DNA from: a virus
DNA: 34,346 nucleotides
Direction: 5' to 3' (one strand)
IMG/VR virus record: IMGVR_UViG_3300005613_000226
Span: 1 to 34,346 of that record
This document shows, in pieces, positions 18,665 to 27,705 of the stretch. Every line of letters starts with the position of its first letter. Position 1 is the first letter of the stretch. A program made the translations under genes and the position numbers. The notes under the pieces were generated by a model. The model was not told the DNA's origin and made no database searches. It saw only the letters and a program-made list of their open reading frames with translations.

Positions 18665-21600
18665 ATGCCACAAAAAACTAATTTAAACGTCACTCCATAT
18701 TATGACGACTTTAATCCTGAAGACAACTTTTACAAAGTTTTGTTCAAACCAGGATTTCCGGTTCAAGCTAGAGAATTAAATAATCTTCAATCAATCTTAC
18801 AAAATCAGATTGAGAACTTTGGCGATCATTTCTTCAAAGATGGTTCTGTCGTAATTCCTGGTGGAGTTACTTATGATAGTGAATATTATTCAGTAAAGAT
18901 AAATCCAGATTACTTAGGTATTTCAGTATCAGCATATATTGACAATTTTATTGGAAAAATTATTAAGGGACAAACAACTCAAGTCACTGCGAATGTTATA
19001 AATATTCTTTCCGCAGAAGACTCTGATGATGGGCAGTTAACACTTTATATCAAATATTTAAATTCAAATAGTGATGGTGAATTTGTAACATTTGATAATA
19101 GTGAATTATTACTTGCCGACGAAGATGTTACCTATGGAAACACGACTATTAATTCTGGTTCATCTTTTGCTCAGGTAGTTTCTCAAGATGCAACTTCAAT
19201 TGGATCAGCAGTATCCATTGCTGATGGTGTTTATTTTGTTCGTGGTTTTTTTGTAAACGTTTATAAACAAACTCTAATTCTAGATCAATATAGTAATAGC
19301 CCATCGTATAGAGTTGGTCTCAACATTATTGAAAGAACAGTCAATTCAAGTGAAGACTCAAATCTTTTTGATAATGCAAGAGGTTTTAATAATTTTTCAG
19401 CTCCTGGAGCAGATCGATTTGAATTTGAACTAGAGTTAATTAAAAAGGATATTGATGATATTGACGATCGTTCATTCATTGAAATTCTTAGACTTGTTGA
19501 TGGAAGAACAGAAAAGGCAGAACAAAAGACACAATATAATATTATAAAAGATTATTTTGCACAGAGAACTTTTGATGAATCTGGAAACTATACTGTTGTT
19601 CCATTTTCATTAAATCTCAATGAGTGTCTCAATGATGAACAGGGTAATGATGGCATTTTTGATGAGACACAAACTACTAGACAAGGAAATATTCCATCAG
19701 ATGATTTATTTTGCCTCACTGTCGGACCAGGAAAGGCATATGTAAATGGTTATGATGTTCAAGTAGCTGGATCTCGTATTTTAGATATTCCCAAACCCAG
19801 AGATACTGAAAACGTTGAAAATTCTCTGGTGCCATTTGATCTTGGAAGTAATCTCAAGATCAACAATGTTTTTGGCACACCAGTAATTGGATTGAATAGA
19901 GATTCAACTTATGCAATTAATCTCTATGATCAAAGAAAGAATAGCAATACTGCAGGAACTGGAGAGAAAATTGGAGAAGCGAGAGTATACTCATTTGCAG
20001 TAACTGATGCATCTTATGATGGTGATGAGACTGAATGGGATCTTCGTTTGTTTGATATTCAAACATATACTGAAATTACCCTAAATGAGTCTTATGAATT
20101 TTCTAAAGGTACATATTTTAAAGGATTGAGTAGTGGAGCTTCTGGATATGCTGCAGAAGCATTTGTAAGTGGAAATAAAGTAAAACTACATCAGACTTCT
20201 GGAGTATTTTTAAATGGTGAGCAAATTTCCATTGATGGTGTTACAGAATTTCCAAGAACAATTAAAGATATTAGAGCATATAGTATAAATGATATAAAGT
20301 CTGTATATCAAGATGCATCTTCTCTCGGACTAACATCAGACTTTGCTGCAGATGTTGTTCTTACAAGTAGAGTTGCCTCGGGATTTAATGTCACTGATAA
20401 AATTACGATTACAAGTGGTGGAACAGTAACTTCTGCTGGCAAAAAGTTCACTGGAATTTCCACAAATACAATTATCAGATATCAAAATACAGAAGATGGA
20501 TATGCTGATGAAGTCTATAATAGGGTAACTAATGTTTCTGCTGATGGTAGCAGCATGACAGTTGTTACTACTCCAGATGTTTCTGGAATTAGTACTGGAT
20601 TATTACCAACAACAACAATTAACGTAGATTTTAGAGTTGGTGCAACAGACTTTTCATTTGGAAATAGTGGAGGATCTCTCTTTATACCACTTAATAATCC
20701 AAATATTAGTACAATTGATCTATCAAGTGCAAATCTCCCAGTTTACAGTCAGCTAGATGGACTTTCCACTAATGCAAATGGAGAACTAACTGTCAATGTT
20801 AGTTCTGTCGGAATCTCTAGTGCATTATTTGATAATTTTGATGCTGAAAGATATTCAATTCACTATTCTGATGGATCTATTGAAGATTTAACCTCTGATC
20901 AATTCAATATTACCAGTGATGGTACTGAAATTACATTTACAGGTCTTACTCCAAGTGAATCAAATATTGTTCTAATTTCCACTGCAAAGAAAAGAGGATT
21001 AAGATCTAAAATTAAACAATATACCAGAAGCACGAAACTTGTAGTTGATAAATCCAAAAATAGGTCATCTGGAGTTACAACAAATACAGCTAACGGTCTT
21101 GATTTCAATTCATTCTATGGATTAAGAGTTGAAGATGAGGAAATTTCCCTAAATGTTCCTGATGTTGCAAATATTGTAGCAATTTATGAATCAACTACAA
21201 GTTCTGATCCTGTTTTGGACAGACTAACATTTGAAACGGGTTTAGGACTAAATGTAAATTCAATTCTTGGTGAGTATATTAAAGGACCAAATAACTCAGC
21301 TCTTGCACAAATTGTAACTCGTTCTTCTCCAACAGAGATTGAAATTGTTTATTTGAATGATCAGAGATTTGCAATCGGTGAGCAAATAACATTCCAAGAA
21401 TCTGGTATTATTGGAACAATTCAAGCAATCACAAATGGTCAGTATGCTGATAGAACTGATGACTATGTTCTTGATGCTGGACAAAGACCGGACATATATG
21501 ATTATTCCAGAATTGTTAGGAACGATGGTATAAAAGTTCCTAGTAAGAGACTTTTGGTAATTTATAATCATTATACAATTTTAAGTACAGATGAAGGAGA

Positions 21601-24600
21601 TGCATTCACTGTTCTTTCATATGATGCTGAGAGATATAAGAAAGATATTCCTACAATTTTCTATCCAAATACAATCAACCAGTTTAGTTTCGTAAGAGCA
21701 ACTGATACCATCGACTTTAGACCAAGAGTTTCTCCATTCTCTGGAACTACAAGTTCTCCATTTGATTATGATTCCAGAGATTTTTCAAATATTGGATCAA
21801 CAACAAATCTAATTCCAAAGGCTAATGAGAGCACAATCATTGGTTATGATTATTATCTACCAAGAATGGATAGGGTAATTCTAACAAAAGAGGGTGTATT
21901 TAAAGTAATTACCGGAACTTCTTCGCCACAACCACAACCCCCAACAATTGTTGAAGATTCAATGACTCTTGCGACAATTGATTGTCCTCCATACTTATAT
22001 GATGTTAATAATGCAGTGATAACTCTTATCGATAATAAGAGATATACAATGAGAGACATTGGTGCAATTGAAGATAGAGTTAAAAATCTTGAAGAGGTTT
22101 CATCTCTATCAATGCTTGAAAATGAGACTAGAACTCTACAGATTCAAGATGCCGATGGTCTCAGCAGATTCAAAACTGGTTTCTTTGCTGATGATTTCAA
22201 AAATGAAGATCTTCTTGATACTACATCTACAACTTGTGTTGTGGATCCAGGAATTAAACAACTGTCTGTTCCATCCAGTAGAATTACAGTAACTCCACAA
22301 TTAGCTCCAGAAACTGAAGAACCTGCTTCTACAATTGATCTCTCAACAAATTATCCACTTCTAGATCCAAATCTACAAAAAACTGGAAATGTGGTTAGTT
22401 TGATATATCAAGAATCTGAATACGTTAAGCAAGCTTTTGCCACTAGAACTGAAAATGTAAACCCATTTAACATCATTGATTTTATTGGGACAATAACATT
22501 AGAACCCTCAACTGATACATGGGTCACAAATAGAACTGAATCTAGAACAGAAACAATTCAAAGGTTTAGAACTATTAACAATAGAAGTCAAAATGTAGTT
22601 AATAGATTTGTTGTTGGAAGACCTCAGGGAAGACCAACAAGTATGAGTACTCAGACAACAAGGTCCTCCGAAACTACATCTACAACTTCAAGTGCAATTA
22701 CAAATGTAAGCACTGATATTGATGTTCAAGAAGCTCAAGATCAGTTTATTAGAAGTCGAAATGTTGCATTCTATGCAGAGGGACTCAAACCATTTACAAG
22801 ATATTATCCATTTTTTGATGCATCAAGAAGAATTGATGTTATTCCAAAACTTATTGAAATTGAAAATGTAACTGGTTCTTTCAGAGTTGGTGAAACTGTT
22901 GAAGGTTACCTTTCAAATAATGGTAGGTTATCTACAAGAATTGTTGCATTTAGACTTTGTAGACCTGATCATAAAACTGGAAATCATCTAAATCCAGAAA
23001 GCACATTTGATGTAAGTCCATATAATATCAATCTATCTTTGGCAAGTACAAGAACATATAACACTTCATCTACGTTCTTGAATGTGGATATTGCCTCAAT
23101 GGGACTGAGCCAACAAGGTCTTTTCTTTGGAAGGATTCAATCAAGAATTATTTTAGTTGGAAGAACGAGTGGTGCTCAGGCAACCGTAAGTCAAGTTCGT
23201 TTAGTTACTGATAGTATTGGTAGTGTATATGGATCAATCTTCTTCAGAAATCCAAGTGATAGACCCAGATTCAATACTGGTACAAGAGTATTTAAATTAA
23301 CAAATGATCCAAATGATTCTGTATCCCTTCCTGGTTCACTGAAGCATAGTGAAGCAGAATCTGCATATACTGCTACTGGAACGACTAGAAGAACAACATT
23401 AACAACAACACAAACTCGACTTACAACAACAACGAATAATACTGTAACTACAGTTACAAATACCAATACATTCAGATTCCAAACACTTCCACCACCACAG
23501 GTTATTATTAGGAATCAAATTGTAGAGAGAACTGTTGTTCGTCAACCTCAAATTATTAGAACAATTGAAACAAGAGAAATTAGAACAAGAGAAGTAGAAA
23601 GAGTTATTGAGAGAGAAGTTGAAAGGAGAGATCCTTTGGCTCAAACTTTCTTAACTGATAAAAAAGGTGCATTTATTACTTCTGTTGACATTTACATGGC
23701 AACAAAAGATCCAACAGCACCTTTAACAGTTGAGATTAGAACTGTTGAACTTGGTACTCCCACACTCATTCTTGCCTCTAGAGAAGCTCAAGTAGTTCTT
23801 TCACCAAATCAAATTAATGTCTCAGATGATGCTAGTGTTGCAACAAGAGTAACTTTCCCAGCACCAATTCCAGTTCTCCCAGAGACTGAATATGCAATTG
23901 TTCTTCTTGCTCCAACAAGTGATAAGTACAATGCTTGGATTGCAAAACTGGGTGAAAGGACTGTAAATACTCAAGAACTTTCAGGTCCAGAATCTGTCAT
24001 ATATTCTAGACAGTATGGTGCAGGTTCTCTATTTAAGTCACAAAATGGTTCTACTTGGACACCAACTCAATTTGAGGATATGAAGTTCCAGGTGAACAAG
24101 TGTGAGTTCTTGGCAGATAGTGGTACTGCAACTTTCTATAACCCAGATATTAGTTATAATTCTGGTATTCTACCAAAACTTCCAACAAATCCAATTAAGA
24201 CACTTCCAAGACAACTTGAAATTGGTATTACTACGGTAACTCAGACAACTATGCAGGAAATTCTAACTCCTGGTAGAAAGGTTGGATCTGGAACAACCGT
24301 AACTGGATTTATTGGTAATGTTGGTGGACCAATCTCAAATCTAAATGTAAATATTGCTGGAATTGGTTATTCAACTGGAACTTATAGTGGTGTTTCACTC
24401 TTCTCTCTCAGTGGCAATGGATCTGGAGCTGTAGGTGTAGTAACTGTTGCCTCTGGTGGAGTTACTCAGATTTCAATCACTGAACCAGGAAATGGATACA
24501 TCGTTGGAGATACTTTGGGAATCACTACAAGTGATGTTACCAAAGGTGCAAAGGCACAAATCTCAGTTTCAAACATTTCTGGATATGACAAACTTTATTT

Positions 24601-26047
24601 AACGAATGTTAAGGGAGAACAATTCTCTGTTGGCAATCCTCTCGTTTATTATGATGATACTTCAACTGCCGTCTCTCTCGGTTCTACAAACGTATTGAGT
24701 TCTACTTTATCTGATGAGGTTTACTCTGGAAACGTAATTGAAGTATTGCATCCAAATCATGGAATGAGATCTATTAACAATTTGGTTGAAATTCATGATG
24801 TCCAACCAACAAGAACTCCAACAAAACTATCTACAAATATCAACTCAACTGTAACGACAGTTTCTGTTGCGGATACATCAATCTTTGCTACATTCCAAGG
24901 TGTCTCAACTTCATCTGGATATGCAATTGTTGGTAAAGAAGTAATGTTCTACGATAGTATTGGAAGTGGAACTCTTGGCATTTCCACAAGAGGTGCTGAA
25001 GGAACTTCTGCAACTCGACATTCAATTAATGATCTAATTTATCCTTATGAGTTCAATGGCATCTCCCTAACACAAATTAATAAAACTCATGAAATGCCAT
25101 CAAATGTGACTTTACAGAATAATAAAACCATTGACACTTATTATCTACAAATTGATCGTGGAAATAGAAAAACTGGTGATAATCAATTGAGTTTTGATAG
25201 TGAACTTATTTCTGGTGGTTCTGATGTTTGGGCTTCTGGAAATATCCAGTTTGATAGACTCACCCCAAGACTTGATATTGTCACACCTAGAGAAACTTCA
25301 ATTGAAACTCGTATCAGAACAATCACGGGAACAAGTGCTGGTGGAAATGAACCATCTTTTGTAGATACTGGATTTGTTGTGACAGAACCAACTGGAACAA
25401 TTCTATATCCAGCTCCAAGAATGATTGCGTCAAAAGTAAATGAAGACGAAAGTCTAGAAAGTCTACCAAGAAATAAATCATTTACAATTGAAGTTGATCT
25501 AAGAACTGATGATGGAAATTATTCTCCATTCATATATCTTGATAACTGTGCTGTTGACTTAGATAGGAGTAGATTGAATAGTCCAATTCAAGATTATGCT
25601 ACTGACTCAAGAGTTAACACCACAAATCAAGATCCACATGCTGCAATTTATGTTTCTCGTAGAGTTGATTTGAAGAATCCTGCAACTTCAATCAAACTTC
25701 TAACATCTGCATACGTTGATCTGACTTCTGATATTAGAGCTCTATATAAGATATTCCCAGTGGATTCTGGAAATACTGAACAATCATTCATTCTGTTCCC
25801 AGGATATGATAACTTAACTGATACAGATGCTGATGGATTTGGAGATTTGGTCATTGATCCTGCCAATAATTCTGGTAGACCTGATCAACAAGTGATTGCA
25901 AATGGCGATAATGTCTTTAGAGAATATCAGTTTACTGCAGATAATCTCCCACCATTTACAGCATATCAGGTAAAAATTGTCTTTAGTGGAACAAACGAAG
26001 CCTTCGCTCCTCGTTTGAATGATCTAAGAACTCTGGCACTGGCATAA
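18665..26047 (+). CDS. large virion structural protein, DUF4815-like N-terminus (2460 aa)
   Basis: The N-terminal part (residues about 13-67: YYDDFNPEDNFYKVLFKPGF, PVQARELNNLQSILQNQIE, FGDHFFKDGSVVIPGG) has the hallmark of the DUF4815 family found in T4-like cyanophage tail proteins. It follows gp8 by four bases, so a baseplate or fibre role is likely but unproven; T4 gp9-gp12 are not recognisable in it. Other landmarks are a Ser/Thr-rich stretch around residue 1340, a Thr-rich linker at about 1568-1604, a charged ETREIRTREVERVIEREVER segment (about 1632-1652) likely to form a helix or coiled coil, then DPLAQTF and a beta-sandwich-like region to about 1816. A GxGY pair lies at about 1889-1957, and an EVMFYDSIG/RGAEGTSATRH module at about 2062-2120. 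Near the C-terminus, D2386, D2388, D2390 and D2394 form a calcium-loop-like motif. Confidence 0.85.
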   Translation: MPQKTNLNVTPYYDDFNPEDNFYKVLFKPGFPVQARELNNLQSILQNQIENFGDHFFKDGSVVIPGGVTYDSEYYSVKINPDYLGISVSAYIDNFIGKIIKGQTTQVTANVINILSAEDSDDGQLTLYIKYLNSNSDGEFVTFDNSELLLADEDVTYGNTTINSGSSFAQVVSQDATSIGSAVSIADGVYFVRGFFVNVYKQTLILDQYSNSPSYRVGLNIIERTVNSSEDSNLFDNARGFNNFSAPGADRFEFELELIKKDIDDIDDRSFIEILRLVDGRTEKAEQKTQYNIIKDYFAQRTFDESGNYTVVPFSLNLNECLNDEQGNDGIFDETQTTRQGNIPSDDLFCLTVGPGKAYVNGYDVQVAGSRILDIPKPRDTENVENSLVPFDLGSNLKINNVFGTPVIGLNRDSTYAINLYDQRKNSNTAGTGEKIGEARVYSFAVTDASYDGDETEWDLRLFDIQTYTEITLNESYEFSKGTYFKGLSSGASGYAAEAFVSGNKVKLHQTSGVFLNGEQISIDGVTEFPRTIKDIRAYSINDIKSVYQDASSLGLTSDFAADVVLTSRVASGFNVTDKITITSGGTVTSAGKKFTGISTNTIIRYQNTEDGYADEVYNRVTNVSADGSSMTVVTTPDVSGISTGLLPTTTINVDFRVGATDFSFGNSGGSLFIPLNNPNISTIDLSSANLPVYSQLDGLSTNANGELTVNVSSVGISSALFDNFDAERYSIHYSDGSIEDLTSDQFNITSDGTEITFTGLTPSESNIVLISTAKKRGLRSKIKQYTRSTKLVVDKSKNRSSGVTTNTANGLDFNSFYGLRVEDEEISLNVPDVANIVAIYESTTSSDPVLDRLTFETGLGLNVNSILGEYIKGPNNSALAQIVTRSSPTEIEIVYLNDQRFAIGEQITFQESGIIGTIQAITNGQYADRTDDYVLDAGQRPDIYDYSRIVRNDGIKVPSKRLLVIYNHYTILSTDEGDAFTVLSYDAERYKKDIPTIFYPNTINQFSFVRATDTIDFRPRVSPFSGTTSSPFDYDSRDFSNIGSTTNLIPKANESTIIGYDYYLPRMDRVILTKEGVFKVITGTSSPQPQPPTIVEDSMTLATIDCPPYLYDVNNAVITLIDNKRYTMRDIGAIEDRVKNLEEVSSLSMLENETRTLQIQDADGLSRFKTGFFADDFKNEDLLDTTSTTCVVDPGIKQLSVPSSRITVTPQLAPETEEPASTIDLSTNYPLLDPNLQKTGNVVSLIYQESEYVKQAFATRTENVNPFNIIDFIGTITLEPSTDTWVTNRTESRTETIQRFRTINNRSQNVVNRFVVGRPQGRPTSMSTQTTRSSETTSTTSSAITNVSTDIDVQEAQDQFIRSRNVAFYAEGLKPFTRYYPFFDASRRIDVIPKLIEIENVTGSFRVGETVEGYLSNNGRLSTRIVAFRLCRPDHKTGNHLNPESTFDVSPYNINLSLASTRTYNTSSTFLNVDIASMGLSQQGLFFGRIQSRIILVGRTSGAQATVSQVRLVTDSIGSVYGSIFFRNPSDRPRFNTGTRVFKLTNDPNDSVSLPGSLKHSEAESAYTATGTTRRTTLTTTQTRLTTTTNNTVTTVTNTNTFRFQTLPPPQVIIRNQIVERTVVRQPQIIRTIETREIRTREVERVIEREVERRDPLAQTFLTDKKGAFITSVDIYMATKDPTAPLTVEIRTVELGTPTLILASREAQVVLSPNQINVSDDASVATRVTFPAPIPVLPETEYAIVLLAPTSDKYNAWIAKLGERTVNTQELSGPESVIYSRQYGAGSLFKSQNGSTWTPTQFEDMKFQVNKCEFLADSGTATFYNPDISYNSGILPKLPTNPIKTLPRQLEIGITTVTQTTMQEILTPGRKVGSGTTVTGFIGNVGGPISNLNVNIAGIGYSTGTYSGVSLFSLSGNGSGAVGVVTVASGGVTQISITEPGNGYIVGDTLGITTSDVTKGAKAQISVSNISGYDKLYLTNVKGEQFSVGNPLVYYDDTSTAVSLGSTNVLSSTLSDEVYSGNVIEVLHPNHGMRSINNLVEIHDVQPTRTPTKLSTNINSTVTTVSVADTSIFATFQGVSTSSGYAIVGKEVMFYDSIGSGTLGISTRGAEGTSATRHSINDLIYPYEFNGISLTQINKTHEMPSNVTLQNNKTIDTYYLQIDRGNRKTGDNQLSFDSELISGGSDVWASGNIQFDRLTPRLDIVTPRETSIETRIRTITGTSAGGNEPSFVDTGFVVTEPTGTILYPAPRMIASKVNEDESLESLPRNKSFTIEVDLRTDDGNYSPFIYLDNCAVDLDRSRLNSPIQDYATDSRVNTTNQDPHAAIYVSRRVDLKNPATSIKLLTSAYVDLTSDIRALYKIFPVDSGNTEQSFILFPGYDNLTDTDADGFGDLVIDPANNSGRPDQQVIANGDNVFREYQFTADNLPPFTAYQVKIVFSGTNEAFAPRLNDLRTLALA
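23368..23475 (+). repeat. threonine-rich low-complexity linker
   Basis: About 36 residues of the 2460-aa protein here are mostly Thr with Asn and Arg (for example TTLTTTQTRLTTTTNN), encoded by repeated ACA/ACT/ACC codons. It joins the N-terminal region to a proline-containing segment (FQTLPPPQV) and a Glu/Arg helix. A flexible or extended linker, such as a fibre hinge, is the simplest reading. Confidence 0.7.
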
Positions 26048-26049
26048 TT

Positions 26050-26256
26050 ATGAATTATAAAAGAATAGAGCAGGATCACGATTATGTTCGTGATCCTGAA
26101 ACAAATGCTGTAATTAATACTAATGATCAAGCATATGAAAATTACATAAAGTCAAGAAAACTGCGAAATAGTAGGAGAAGAGAAATTGAAGAATTGAAGA
26201 GTGAGATTGATGAAATAAAGGATATGTTAAAGTCTCTTATTGATAATAATAAATAG
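26050..26256 (+). CDS. small charged coiled-coil protein, unknown function (68 aa)
   Basis: The gene starts two bases after the stop of the 2460-aa gene. The N-terminal half (YKRIEQDHDYVRDPETNAVI) is polar and carries a VRDPET segment familiar from short cyanophage proteins. The C-terminal half, residues about 36-66, is a long charged helix with heptad-like spacing (RRREIEELKSEIDEIKDMLK) and probably forms a coiled coil. It sits between baseplate and neck genes and is likely co-expressed with the upstream giant gene. It could be a small structural or assembly protein; no function can be assigned. A late-promoter octamer overlaps its stop codon. Confidence 0.8.
   Translation: MNYKRIEQDHDYVRDPETNAVINTNDQAYENYIKSRKLRNSRRREIEELKSEIDEIKDMLKSLIDNNK
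26248..26255 (+). promoter_or_regulatory. putative late promoter (AATAAATA) before the small-gene/neck block
   Basis: The octamer AATAAATA overlaps the stop codon of the coiled-coil gene and ends 30 bases before the next ATG at 26286. No strong Shine-Dalgarno sequence is visible in the gap. It would drive a tightly packed run of two small genes and 13-14-15-16, all overlapping or nearly touching. Confidence 0.55.
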
Positions 26257-26285
26257 TCATATAGACTCCCGTTGGCACCTCAAAA

Positions 26286-26624
26286 ATGGCTGTATATGTC
26301 CACAATATCACAATTCAACAGGGTGCAACTTTTAATTTGACATTTGAGGTTGAGGGCACTCAAACAAATGCACCTAAAGATTTAACGGGTTATTCCTCAT
26401 CTTCACAATTAAGAAAGACTTATAGTAGTTCATCTGCTGTATCTTTTGCATCAACAATTACTGATCCAATTGAAGGTGCCGTTAAAATTTCTATGGCTTC
26501 AACAGTGACTTCTTCACTGAAACCAGGAAGATATGTTTATGATGTCAAAATTGAAAATCCATTAGAAATTGTCAGAGTTGTAGAAGGTACAGCACTAGTT
26601 AGACCGGAGGTAACTAAGTCATGA
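26286..26624 (+). CDS. predicted beta-rich phage structural protein (112 aa)
   Basis: This short protein looks like a single beta-sandwich: VHNITIQQGATFNLTFEVEG, a D-L-T-G-Y strand pair, then PGRYVYDVKIENPLEIVRVVEGTALVRPEV. The arrangement recalls small Ig-like or BppU N-terminal-type virion domains that begin with a QG-x-T-F/D motif, but no family is assigned with confidence. It overlaps the next gene by four bases (ATGA), so the two are translationally coupled. Its place between the large tail protein and the neck genes is where T4 carries wac (fibritin), but the sequence is unlike fibritin. It is likely a minor virion component. Confidence 0.8.
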   Translation: MAVYVHNITIQQGATFNLTFEVEGTQTNAPKDLTGYSSSSQLRKTYSSSSAVSFASTITDPIEGAVKISMASTVTSSLKPGRYVYDVKIENPLEIVRVVEGTALVRPEVTKS

Positions 26625-26866
26625 GCGTAAAGATAAAGGTATCCCCATCCAGGACTAATACTGTCAGAATTGGTCAAACAAATGCAGTCAGAACACTCAA
26701 GTCTGATCGTGTTGCATACTTAAGGGAACTATTGGATGTTGATTTAGATGGAGTTACTGATGGTTCTATTCTAATTTATGAACCAGTTACAAATAAGTTT
26801 GTTGCAACAAATACTTTAACTGCGGGGACAGAATATAACTTTGACATTGATGGAGGTGAATTCTGA
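26621..26866 (+). CDS. small phage protein with fibre-like DGSILIYEP motif (81 aa)
   Basis: The N-terminal third is basic (MSVKIKVSPSRTNTVRIGQT). The middle, LLDVDLDGVTDGSILIYEPV followed by TNKFVATNTL, resembles the LxDVD..G..DGxVLxYd...kfv motif common in phage tail fibres and other trimeric beta structures. The acidic C-terminus ends in DGGEF. The gene is joined to both neighbours by overlaps: ATGA with the upstream gene and TGATG with gene 13. The motif and its position next to the neck proteins suggest a small virion protein, possibly at the collar or a fibre attachment point. This is inference; I recognise no T4 counterpart. Confidence 0.8.
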   Translation: MSVKIKVSPSRTNTVRIGQTNAVRTLKSDRVAYLRELLDVDLDGVTDGSILIYEPVTNKFVATNTLTAGTEYNFDIDGGEF

Positions 26867-27705
26867 TGGCATCTCCAACTACAAGACAAGAACTTATAGA
26901 TTACTGTTTGAGAAGACTGGGTGCTCCAGTTCTTGAAATTAATGTTGACGATGATCAGATTGATGATCTGGTTGATGATGCAATTCAATATTTTCAGGAA
27001 CGTCATTATGATGGTTCTGAGAGAATGTATTTAAAATATCAAATCACGCAAGAGGATATTGATAGAGGAAAAGCAGGTGGTTCTGGTGGGGTTGGGATTG
27101 TAACAACCACTGGAACATCAACAATTGCTGGTGCAGCTACAACGTTTAGTTTTTATGAAAACTCAAACTATATTAAAGTTCCTGATCAAATTTTAGGAAT
27201 CAATAAAATTTTCAAGTTTGATACTAATTCAATTTCTGGTGGAATGTTTAGTATCAAATATCAACTATTCCTAAATGATTTGTACTATTTCAGTAGTGTT
27301 GATCTATTACATTATTCAATGGTAAAAACATACCTAGAAGATATTGATTTTCTCTTAACTACTGATAAGCAAATTAGATTCACAAAGAGGCAGGGAAGAT
27401 TATATCTGGATATTGATTGGGCGGCACAAACTCCAAATGATTTTATGGTAATTGATTGTACAAGAGCTTTGAATCCAGGAGATTTCCCCAAAATATATAA
27501 TGATAGTTGGTTAAAGAGATATCTAACCTCAATGATTAAAAAACAATGGGGGGCAAATATGATGAAATTCAGTGGAACTAAACTTCCTGGTGGAATTGAA
27601 CTAAATGGTAGACAGTATTATGAAGATGCGGTTGCAGAATTGAGAGATATTGAGGATAAGATGCAATCAACTTATGAACTGCCACCAATGGATATGATAG
27701 GATAA
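26866..27705 (+). CDS. 13: neck protein gp13
   Basis: In T4, gp13 and gp14 form the neck that seals the packaged head and receives the tail; T4 gp13 has 309 aa and this one 279. The N-terminal signature TRQELIDYCLRRLGAPVLEI and DQIDDLVDDAIQYFQERHYD is typical of this family in T4-like phages. Further conserved-looking segments are YIKVPDQILGINKIFKF, the YLEDIDFLL region, and the C-terminal WLKRYLTSMIKKQWGANMMK with LPGGIELNGRQYYEDAVAEL. A Gly/Thr-rich loop at residues about 70-92 (GGSGGVGIVTTTGTSTIAGA) looks like a small decoration. It starts on the last base of the upstream stop and overlaps gene 14 by one base. Confidence 0.93.
   Translation: MASPTTRQELIDYCLRRLGAPVLEINVDDDQIDDLVDDAIQYFQERHYDGSERMYLKYQITQEDIDRGKAGGSGGVGIVTTTGTSTIAGAATTFSFYENSNYIKVPDQILGINKIFKFDTNSISGGMFSIKYQLFLNDLYYFSSVDLLHYSMVKTYLEDIDFLLTTDKQIRFTKRQGRLYLDIDWAAQTPNDFMVIDCTRALNPGDFPKIYNDSWLKRYLTSMIKKQWGANMMKFSGTKLPGGIELNGRQYYEDAVAELRDIEDKMQSTYELPPMDMIG

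Noticed and set aside
18997-19004. TATAAATA as a late promoter
   Set aside because: It is deep inside the 2460-aa gene with no gene start nearby; probably chance in AT-rich coding DNA.
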